The translations under genes were made by a program, and so were the position numbers. A stretch of DNA of 64,000 bases from Sinobacterium norvegicum (lineage in GTDB: Bacteria; Pseudomonadota; Gammaproteobacteria; Pseudomonadales; Sinobacteriaceae), in assembly GCF_923077115.1 (NCBI RefSeq), contig NZ_CAKLPX010000001.1, positions 1,550,001-1,614,000 of the forward strand. The letters run 5' to 3'. Below the pieces are notes generated by a model. That model saw nothing but the letters and a program-made list of their open reading frames with translations, made no database searches and had not been told where the DNA came from. This document shows, in pieces, positions 25,759 through 34,100 of the stretch. The first letter of the stretch is position 1, and each line of letters starts with the position of its first letter.

Positions 25759-25787
25759 CACAGTCTGTAAAGCGCTATACTGGTACG

Positions 25788-26372
25788 ATGAATTATCTCG
25801 CTCATTTACATATCGCCGAGGTCTGCCACAGCCACTTCGCCGGCAATTTACTCGGTGATTTCGTCAAGGGCAGCCCTGAACAACAGCACCCCGCCGAGGT
25901 TGCTGCCGGTATTCGCCTGCACCGTTTTGTCGATAGTTTTACCGACCAACACCCGCTGGTCAAACAAGCAAAAACGTTATTTGTCGATGAACGCAGACGC
26001 TATGCACCGATAGCACTGGATATGTTTTGGGACCACTGCCTGGCCAAACACTGGCAGCAGTATCACAGCAAACCGTTGAGCCATTTCAATCGCCATGCCG
26101 CCGCTGAGGTGGCGCGTTATCAAGACAATTTACCTGAACGCTACCAGCGTTTGATGCGCTATATGTGGCCTCAGCGTTGGCTTGAAAGCTATCAAGAGAT
26201 TGACAATATCGGCTTATCACTTGCACGAATGTCGCAGCGTAGCCCACGGATGGCGCCTCTGGCAGACTGTATTATCGACCTGCAACAGCACTATCATGCA
26301 CTGGAGGAAATCTTCCCTGAATTCTATCCGTTGCTGCTTACCGCCGCCCAGCAGCAAACGGTAAACCGCTGA
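25788..26372 (+). CDS. acpH: Acyl carrier protein phosphodiesterase AcpH
   Basis: 194 residues from the ATG at 25788; the longer frame from 25623 overlaps the methyltransferase gene. Motifs: MNYLAHLHIAE, FAGNLLGDFVKG, GIRLHRFVDSFTDQHP and ALDMFWDHCLAKHW. The Asp/His residues are those of the HD-like metal site of the family. AcpH removes 4'-phosphopantetheine from holo-ACP. It ends directly against the convergent LysR gene. Confidence 0.92.
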   Translation: MNYLAHLHIAEVCHSHFAGNLLGDFVKGSPEQQHPAEVAAGIRLHRFVDSFTDQHPLVKQAKTLFVDERRRYAPIALDMFWDHCLAKHWQQYHSKPLSHFNRHAAAEVARYQDNLPERYQRLMRYMWPQRWLESYQEIDNIGLSLARMSQRSPRMAPLADCIIDLQQHYHALEEIFPEFYPLLLTAAQQQTVNR

Positions 26373-27311
26373 TTACTGCGAGCCTAAGGTGTTAACAATC
26401 ATCGATTTAAACCACTGGTGCGCCGGACTATTGCGGGTTCGACGATGCTCGATCAAGTGAATACCAATATTCAGTTCATCATATTGCTGAAAAGAAAATA
26501 CCGGTACGAAATCTGTCTGATAGCTACCCCGATCCATCATACGATGGGAGGCTATCAGTAGCTTATCCGAGCAACGCATTAACTCAGTAAGGCTGTCCAG
26601 TTGGCCGCTTCGATAGCAAATATCACGGTGTAGTTCTTGCCGCTGAAAGAATTCATCGATGGGGTTTTGATACTCACTATGAGACTGAATATCCAAAATT
26701 AAATCGACGTACTGATACTCTAAACACTGTTTTAGGGTAACTTTTTTGGATTTTTTCGCCAGCGGATGCGAACGATGCGCAAAGATCACAGGGTAGAGCG
26801 TATCCAACTGTGTCGATGAAAACTCATCATTATTTACCGGCGTGATATGGATAGAAAAGTCGACCAAACGATTCTTAAGTTGCTGCATAGGGTTGCTGGC
26901 AGCAGGGTATTCGGTAACAGCCGCCTTCGGTGCCTGGGCGATCATTTTTTTCATCAACGGGATGATTAACATCTTGCTCATCAAGGGCGGTAACGACAGA
27001 TGAAAATTATGACTGCAGTCGGCAGAGTTGAAACTGGCGCTACTGATAATACTGTTGGCGTCAATCAACAAACTATCAATCTGCTCAGCCAAGGCCAGTG
27101 CCTTCTCCGTGGGCTGTAGGCCTTTTAGTTCTCGGTAAAACAACGGGTCGTCGAACAATACGCGTAAACGACCAAGCGTACGACTCATCGCCGGCTGTGA
27201 TAAATATAATTTTTCCGCCGCCCTGCTGACACTGCGCTCTTTTAACAGCACACTGAGCGAGACTAACAGGTTGAGGTCGACACGGGATAACTGTTGCTCT
27301 AGGCTTCTCAT
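26373..27311 (-). CDS. LysR-family transcriptional regulator
   Basis: 312 residues. An N-terminal winged HTH (about 10-70: LNLLVSLSVLLKERSVSRAAEKLYLSQPAMSRTLGRLR) is followed by an effector-binding domain of the NodD/NahR-like group. The neighbouring divergent gene at 27410 is the first target candidate. Effector unknown. Confidence 0.9.
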   Translation of the reverse strand: MRSLEQQLSRVDLNLLVSLSVLLKERSVSRAAEKLYLSQPAMSRTLGRLRVLFDDPLFYRELKGLQPTEKALALAEQIDSLLIDANSIISSASFNSADCSHNFHLSLPPLMSKMLIIPLMKKMIAQAPKAAVTEYPAASNPMQQLKNRLVDFSIHITPVNNDEFSSTQLDTLYPVIFAHRSHPLAKKSKKVTLKQCLEYQYVDLILDIQSHSEYQNPIDEFFQRQELHRDICYRSGQLDSLTELMRCSDKLLIASHRMMDRGSYQTDFVPVFSFQQYDELNIGIHLIEHRRTRNSPAHQWFKSMIVNTLGSQ

Positions 27312-27409
27312 AGTTATGCACTCGAATTATACTATTGCCGGTATATAATTTGTTGAAATCATATTGCAAACAAGCCGATATTACCAGCAAAGCTAGGACA
27401 GGAACCACC

Positions 27410-27754
27410 ATGGCGACAGAGCGTCTAACCTTGATTATTAGCAGCTTATTTTTCTGCTCACAGGCATTAGCCTGGGGCGTTTTAGAGACGGAGGAGGTCG
27501 ATGGCTTTAGTCGTTATTGTCACTACACTGACGGCGGTATTGTCACGGTAGACAGCACCGACCTGTGCCCGGCAAACAACACCGAGCACTCAACCAACAA
27601 TGGCTCACCGTCGATAGAGGTCGATAATAAAAACGGGGGATTTGGCAGTCTCACGGAACAGCGCGTGGAAGGCTTTAGTCGATACTGCCACTATTCCAAC
27701 GGCAGCATAACCACTGTCCCCAGCACCGATCTCTGCCCCATTAATAGCCCATAG
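27410..27754 (+). CDS. Secreted protein with duplicated YCHY/DLCP motif
   Basis: 114 residues from the ATG at 27410, with signal peptide (cleavage after ALA). The mature protein has two copies of a ~26-residue module GFSRYCHYxxGxIxTVxSTDLCP (about residues 33-58 and 86-111), each with two Cys that may form a disulfide. An Asn/Ser-rich linker joins them. It is likely periplasmic or secreted. I know of no assigned function. Divergent from the LysR gene. Confidence 0.7.
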   Translation: MATERLTLIISSLFFCSQALAWGVLETEEVDGFSRYCHYTDGGIVTVDSTDLCPANNTEHSTNNGSPSIEVDNKNGGFGSLTEQRVEGFSRYCHYSNGSITTVPSTDLCPINSP

Positions 27755-27762
27755 GCAATGTC

Positions 27763-28272
27763 TTAACGTAACGTCGCGCCCTTAAAATAATACACTCGCT
27801 GCTCCAGCCCTCGACTATTGCGGCCGACAAAGACAAAGCCACTACGCTGCCAAACACCCTGACGCAGCGCTGGCGCTGACAACAGCTCTGAGCCTTCAAG
27901 CGATAAACAAAGACCGATGGCCATAGTGGCATTATCATTGTCAAACAATTGCTCAAAGCGCTGCTTAACAGCCATCAAGAGTGACAACCCCAAGCCCGTG
28001 CGACGATAGCGCTTGTCGGTAAAGCTACGCAGATGAAACAACGGCTGGCCAATCAATTCATGCTTGCCGACATAGCCACTCATCACACTACCGACATGCC
28101 CTTGATGGCGGGCGACAGCAACAACCTGCGACAACCGGGCGACAGCCGTTTCCCTATCAGGCAACGCGTTGGTCGACAACCAAAAATCAATCAGTTCTTC
28201 CGCCGCCTGTCCCGCCGGCTGTTCAGTATTAATATAAAATTCAACCTGAATATCTTGCTGCTGTGAAGACAT
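27763..28272 (-). CDS. GNAT-like protein A (paralogue of 29544-30035)
   Basis: 169 residues from the ATG at 28272, chosen because it aligns with the start of the paralogue; ATG 28287 is possible. Shared pattern: ALPDRETAVARLSQVV, FHLRSFTDKRYRRTGLGLSLLMAVKQRFE, IGLCLSLEGSEL, VWQRSGFVFVGRN and a final VYYFKGA. The RRTGLG stretch resembles a GNAT acetyl-CoA loop, so an acyltransferase fold is likely but not proven. It lies divergent from the adenylating-enzyme gene. Confidence 0.65.
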   Translation of the reverse strand: MSSQQQDIQVEFYINTEQPAGQAAEELIDFWLSTNALPDRETAVARLSQVVAVARHQGHVGSVMSGYVGKHELIGQPLFHLRSFTDKRYRRTGLGLSLLMAVKQRFEQLFDNDNATMAIGLCLSLEGSELLSAPALRQGVWQRSGFVFVGRNSRGLEQRVYYFKGATLR

Positions 28273-28389
28273 TAATGCTGGCACCATTTCTTTGTTTTTA
28301 ATTGGCTTACTGTAACATGGTTGTTGCATCAAGGGCTTCAGGTTTATACTGTTCCTTCCTTCCTGTGTCAAAAATACCAAACAACTGCC

Positions 28390-29541
28390 ATGACGTTTAA
28401 ACTACCCGAGAGCTTCGGTCAACGCCCCTTCGCCCGCAAACACTTTCGCAACATCGCGCAATGGGCGCTGACTCATCATCCTTTTTACCAGCGCCGCGGA
28501 TTAACACAGGACGGCGAAATTCCACTGCTTAGCCGTGACGATATTCTCGACAACAACACACTGCTACTCAATAACCACCCCATCACAGCAACAACCTCCG
28601 GCTCTACCGGGGTACCGGTAAAAATCTCTTGGTCGGAGCAACGTAAGAACATAGAGCGCAAGGCAAGCGAACGCTTTATTAGTTGGTTAGGCGGTCGCCG
28701 TAGTGTCATTCGCTTTATTCACGATGACACCCCTGCAGACAACCTGTTAGATGTGAACAGCAGCATCGCCGATCAGTTGATGATGATTGAACATCGCCGC
28801 CACATCAGCGACGCCATCACTACCTACCCGAGCAATGCTGAAAGACTGTGCCGAGCGGTCATTGAACAGCGACTCGATATGTCACACATTCAGCGCTTTG
28901 GTGTCTATGCCGAAGTGTTTGAGGCCGAGCAGGAAGTACTGATTCGTCAGGCCTTTCCCAACGCCCAAATTTGGAGCACATACAGCTCTCAAGAGTTTGG
29001 CATGATTGCAGGACGCTGCCCGCACAACCCCCGATATCATCACATTATGGCCGGAAAAATTGGGGTTGAAATCCTTGACGACAGCGGTCAGCCCTGCCCA
29101 CCAGGCCAGATTGGGCGGCTGGTTATTACTGATTTTTTCAATCAAAATTCACCGCTGATTCGCTACGACATTGGTGACCTTGCCGCATGGGGAGAATGTG
29201 ACTGCGGCCAAATAGACCTACCATCCATCGAACAAGTTCTCGGTAAAATACGCGGTTCTTTAGTCCATAAAAACGGCGAGCGCATCCCCTTTACCCATCT
29301 CTCCGTGGCCCTTAGAGACATCGAATCGATGCGTCAATACCAGGTCATACAAGAACAACTGGAGCGGTTTACTCTACGGCTGGTCAACCCTAGAGGCAGT
29401 GAAGACGATACCTTACGAGAAGAAGTTCACCAGGTGTTTTACCAACACTTTGGCTACCAAACAGACATCACTATTGTGTTTGAAAAAAGCATAGAGCGGG
29501 AGCAAAACGGTAAGTTCTATTCCTCGATCTGCCGCTTATAA
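28390..29541 (+). CDS. PaaK/CapK-like adenylate-forming enzyme
   Basis: 383 residues from the ATG at 28390. It has the AMP-binding loop TSGSTGVPVKISWS, then TYSSQEFGMIAGRCPH, LVITDFFNQNSPLIRYDIGDLA and a short C-terminal domain, the order seen in phenylacetate-CoA ligase/CapK-like proteins. It is shorter than true PaaK (about 440). A CDCG pair near residue 275 is also seen in PaaK relatives. It should activate a carboxylate as an adenylate; substrate and acceptor unknown. It is enclosed by the two GNAT-like genes. Confidence 0.85.
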   Translation: MTFKLPESFGQRPFARKHFRNIAQWALTHHPFYQRRGLTQDGEIPLLSRDDILDNNTLLLNNHPITATTSGSTGVPVKISWSEQRKNIERKASERFISWLGGRRSVIRFIHDDTPADNLLDVNSSIADQLMMIEHRRHISDAITTYPSNAERLCRAVIEQRLDMSHIQRFGVYAEVFEAEQEVLIRQAFPNAQIWSTYSSQEFGMIAGRCPHNPRYHHIMAGKIGVEILDDSGQPCPPGQIGRLVITDFFNQNSPLIRYDIGDLAAWGECDCGQIDLPSIEQVLGKIRGSLVHKNGERIPFTHLSVALRDIESMRQYQVIQEQLERFTLRLVNPRGSEDDTLREEVHQVFYQHFGYQTDITIVFEKSIEREQNGKFYSSICRL

Positions 29542-29543
29542 CG

Positions 29544-30035
29544 TCAATCTATTACCGCGCCGGGAAAATAATAGACATATACCTTCTGTTGCTGGGCATT
29601 ATCACCGATGTAAACAAATGGCGCTGGCTTCCATACCGCCTGATTTAAATGTGATTTTAATCCGGGGTTTTCAACCTCGGCAATCATTCCAATGCAGCTT
29701 TGGTCTTTACCGGTTACAAAATCTTGCTCTAACGATGCTAATAATTTGTGAAACATCTTCAGTGAGAGATACGATAACCGATGCTCGGGCCTGACAAAGG
29801 AACGAATATGGTAGAAGGATTTACCCAATTGCGAGTTCACCTGTGGGTAACTGGTGTAAATCCCCGCCAACTCACCCTGCCCATCATAGGCAAGCTGAGC
29901 CACTTGCTTTAGACGCTGTTGCGCATCGACAGTGCTCGGCAAAGCCCTGCCCTGCTGCCACATCGCTAACACCTGCTGTTGCTGCTGTTCGGTAAGACCG
30001 GTGCGGCTGTCAATTATTTGATACTGCTCAGTCAT
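29544..30035 (-). CDS. GNAT-like protein B (paralogue of 27763-28272)
   Basis: 163 residues. It shares with protein A the order ALPSTVDAQQRLKQVAQLA, FYHIRSFVRPEHRLSYLSLKMFHKLLA, IGMIAEVENPGL, VWKPAPFVYIGDN and VYYFPGA. The acetyl-CoA loop is degenerate (HRLSYLS instead of RRTGLG), so it may differ in activity. Its start overlaps the methyltransferase stop by 4 bases (30032-30035), making a two-gene operon. It ends 2 bases from the convergent adenylating-enzyme gene. Confidence 0.65.
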   Translation of the reverse strand: MTEQYQIIDSRTGLTEQQQQQVLAMWQQGRALPSTVDAQQRLKQVAQLAYDGQGELAGIYTSYPQVNSQLGKSFYHIRSFVRPEHRLSYLSLKMFHKLLASLEQDFVTGKDQSCIGMIAEVENPGLKSHLNQAVWKPAPFVYIGDNAQQQKVYVYYFPGAVID

Positions 30036-30823
30036 TGGCCTACTCCTATTGTGTCATCGTCTGCTGGTTTGCATCCACGGGCATATCTCAACCCCCAGGG
30101 CAACAACCACTCATCGCTCTCCAAGGCTCGGCATAAACCCAGTTCTTGTTCTAACGCCAGGGCAATATCTTGCAGAGAGATACCCTGCAAGAAAAACAAA
30201 TCACGACAAAAGCTGGCCGCCTCTCGCTGGTTGTTGAACTGCCAATGTAGCGGCTCAAAGCATTCCTCTACATCGATCAAACCCTGATGCAACATCAACT
30301 CTGAAAACTCTCCATCACGGAAAAAGTAACCATCGTGACCATCCGGGGTGTAGCGGTCGACAAAACCATTGAGAAACTTGCCCACATCAGAGCCCAGTTC
30401 AACATCAGCCACCGCCAGCACACCATCGGGCTTTAATAATTGCTGCCAAGTCTTAAATACTGGCCGGCGATCAACAATATGATGTAAACCGGCCAGGCTT
30501 CCCAGTGCATCGAGGCTCCGACCCGGCAACTGGATGCTATCAAGCTGGTTATGTAAAACGTTAAAGCCTGGGTTGATCTGTTCGCTGAACTGGGTCGAGG
30601 GCTCAATGCAGTAAACCGTGATATCACCCCGCTGCTGGTTGACGCCATCGGATAGGTAACCGCCACCGGCTGGTGCATCGCAAAATACGCCATCTGCAGG
30701 CAGGTGTAACCGGCGTATTAATTGCTGCCGCTCCTCTTCCCTTGCCTGGGGGTGCTCGATACAAGCACGGTTATACGACTCGCCTCTGACATCAAAAATC
30801 TGCTGGTAATCTAACCGATTCAC
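30032..30823 (-). CDS. Class I SAM-dependent methyltransferase
   Basis: 263 residues. SAM motif I is VFCDAPAGGGYLS, with acidic residue in IEPSTQF and a later KPDGVLAVADVELGS. A Tyr/Phe-rich segment (GHDGYFFRDGEFSELML) may form the substrate lid. It is the first gene of the operon with GNAT-like protein B. Substrate unknown; the neighbours suggest a product built by adenylation, acylation and methylation. Confidence 0.85.
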   Translation of the reverse strand: MNRLDYQQIFDVRGESYNRACIEHPQAREEERQQLIRRLHLPADGVFCDAPAGGGYLSDGVNQQRGDITVYCIEPSTQFSEQINPGFNVLHNQLDSIQLPGRSLDALGSLAGLHHIVDRRPVFKTWQQLLKPDGVLAVADVELGSDVGKFLNGFVDRYTPDGHDGYFFRDGEFSELMLHQGLIDVEECFEPLHWQFNNQREAASFCRDLFFLQGISLQDIALALEQELGLCRALESDEWLLPWGLRYARGCKPADDDTIGVGQ

Positions 30824-31132
30824 AGAGTGTTACCTTTTAAAAATTATTGTGCGCTGGTGTTTGATAGGCAATCTTCGACTTTATTGCTGACCGAAAGCAA
30901 TCACTTTCTTACTTTAACAATATTTATTTAGTGTGAAGCACGACACATATAGCCCGAAAAATTGATCCATGTTAATATCGCCCATAAGTAATTATACCTA
31001 TATGAAAATACTTGCATAACAATCAATACAAAACTAAGTCTTTTCATTAGAGCTAACCCTTTATCTCAGCGTCTATGTCTCAGGTTATTTGGTCGCTATT
31101 AAAAAACTGATCACCATAAGAAAAGGTTTTCT
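30824..31132 (+). promoter_or_regulatory. AT-rich intergenic region upstream of the autotransporter
   Basis: 309 bases without a gene. The half nearest 31133 is very AT-rich (about 30930-31060), as in long promoter regions of surface-protein genes. I could not place a single convincing promoter or operator. It also carries the start side of the divergent methyltransferase gene. Confidence 0.35.
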
Positions 31133-34100
31133 ATGTCGTCTCTTCCGTTCAAATCGAAGTTAATCCCCATTGCTATTTCACAAGCGTTATTAGCTCAGGG
31201 TGCACTGGCCGCGCCTTTCACTACAGTCTCATTGGCGGACGGTGATAGCTTTACTGAAGTTCAAGTCGGCAGCGATACGGTTGAGGTGCTCTCTCCTGAT
31301 AATTTTGGTGGCCAAGACGACGCGGGTATTGAAGTCACGCTCGGTAATAGCAGCTCGGTGACCACCAGTGCCACCGCTAACGGTGCTTATGGCAAAGGTG
31401 CGCTACCGACAAACAGAACCGCCCGTTCAACGGCCGTCTATGCGGAATCACTCGATGGCGGAGGAGATGTTACCGTCACCCTGAACAACGGCTCATCAAT
31501 TAGTAGCAGTGCCAGTGCCGCCGATGCTGATGGCGCCGCATATGCCGAAAAATATTCGGCACACAGTTATAGCAAGGGCATAGATGCGGATAACTACTCA
31601 GGTAAAGGCGGAGATGATGCTCGTACAACTATCGAGTTAAGCGGCGCTACTATTAATGTCGACAGCGACGCCTCAGCCAATGGTTTTAGCTATGCTGAGA
31701 GCAAGGCAATAGACAGCCGAAACTATAGCAACTACGACAGCAGTAGTAGTAACCAAGTGAATATCAACGACAGCACACTGACAGTTTCTGCGTCTGCTGT
31801 CAGTAAGGAAGGTGGTTCTGCTCGCACCAGTACCGGCGTCATTGATATTAGCAGCGAAAGCAAATATGAGAACAGTACTAACACCGTTACTCTGACCAAC
31901 AGCACGCTCAACACAGAGAACACAGAGAACACAGAGAACACAACATCCGATACCATTTACGCTAGTGCCACTGCGGTGCACCAACGTTCTTATTCGGAGT
32001 CAGGGGAGGCCAACAATACTACCACCTTGAGTGGCAGCACGATCAACCAAAATACAACAGTCACCCCCCTGACTGGTGAAAGCACCAATATCAATATCGA
32101 TCAAGACGGTATCGATATTGTAAGCAACACAAAATATAGCGAAAGCGGTGATAATAAGAATACTGTCACTCTGAGCGACAGCGCTATTGACCAGCGCATT
32201 ACGGTTTCTGCCGGCAGCGTCAGCAATACCAACGTTAATGCATCTAACGGCGCAATTGAACTCGAGAGCAGTAATTATTCTGGTACCGAAGCGGTTACCA
32301 GCAACAGTGTCACCCTCAACAACAGCGACCTGACACAACAAACCAATCTCAGCACCGGTGACGGCGACAGCAACGAGCTTTACAGTGAGTCTTCGGCCAT
32401 TATCGTCGATGGATATAGCGAGTACGCCGGCAAGGGTGGCCCTGGTGGCTATGTCAGCACTAATGGCATTAACACGATCACGCTGAATAACAGTCTGATC
32501 TCTCAGCAAAGCAAACTCACCGCTGGCAGTGGTGATAATAGTGAATTAAGCAGCTATGCCGAAGCGATAACAGTTCAGCCCCAATCAAACTCCCCTGTTG
32601 TCAGCGCAGTGACGAAACTCAACAATAGCTCGATCGAGCAAACAGCAGTACTCAGTAATAACGGCGGCGACGATGCCGAGCAAGACGTTCACCTGGGTGG
32701 CATCTATAGCAACAGCAAATACAGTAACAATTACGGTGAGGGTGTTAGCGACGAAACAGCAACATCTACCCAATCCATGGTTGAGCTCAATACCGCATCA
32801 GTCATACAGACAAGCACTCTAACACTCGGCCAGGGTGATGAACTCGACGCCGACAGCAATTTACAGGCAATATTTTCTAGCGCCACGTCTAAATATGGTA
32901 ATTCAGCCAGCATTGTCAACCTCAACGCCGACAGCAAGATTCAGCAGCAAACAACGATCACCGCTGCCGATGGTAATGATATCGATCTGGATAGCCGTCA
33001 AGACGCAATCAATAACTTCGGCTTCTCAAGTGGTTATGGCGATAGTTTCGTCGTAGTCAGCCTGAACGATAGCGTTATCGAGCAAACGGCTAATCTCACC
33101 ACAGGCAGTGGTGAAGACCTTGACTTAGATGCCGATTCGGAGGGTATTAACAGTTTCAACTATTCGGAAGGTGGCGATTTCATCCATCTGGTCGAACTCA
33201 ACAACAGCGATATCATTCAAGCAAGCACACTGACCACCGGTGCCAACACAACCGATACTGATTTAGAAAGCGACCATGACGCAATCGACTTTGAAGCCGT
33301 TTTTGTCAGAGGTGAAGAAAATCTGTTAGAGGCTGCCAACACCGTCTCATTGAGCAATAGTGCGATAGCACAATCTGCTCAGCACACGTTAGGCAGTGGC
33401 GATGAAAATAACAGTGATATCTTCCTGCGAGCGATCGACGTCGATACCGGCAACTATGCTGAAACCGCTAACGATGTTACCTCTACCACCACCGTCTCTC
33501 TAGACAACAGCTCGATCAGCCAATCGACCAGCCATACTATTGGCGCAGGTAACTACACCGATGTTGAGACCTATATCACGGCTGTCGATGTTGATACTGA
33601 TGGCAATTACAATAATGACAGTATCGTCAGCCTGACGGATAGCCAAATAACAATCGATAGTGCAATGACTATTGACGGCGGCAATTATATCGACGTCAGT
33701 CATTACGCCGAAGGTGTTGTAGCTAGTTTCGATGCCGATGGCGACCTCAACACGTCGACCGTCACCTTGAACAACAGCACCATCGCACTCAGCTCGGACA
33801 TCGCATTAGGTTCGGTCAGCAACAGTTACGCTGAGAACAGCCTAAAGGGCATGTATATCGAAAGCTACGCTGACGGTGACAACGGCGATGGCGCCAACGC
33901 CACCACGGTGTCAATCAACAACAGCCAGCTCTCGACCCTGATCAATACCACCAGCACCGGACGCGAGGTTGCGGAGGGTGAATATAACTACAGTGAAAAC
34001 ACAGCTGACGCTGCCAGCCTCGATATACAAGCCGAGGGGCGGATATCGAATACCGTTAAAGTCACCATCGACCAAACCACGATAAACGATAGCGTCACCA

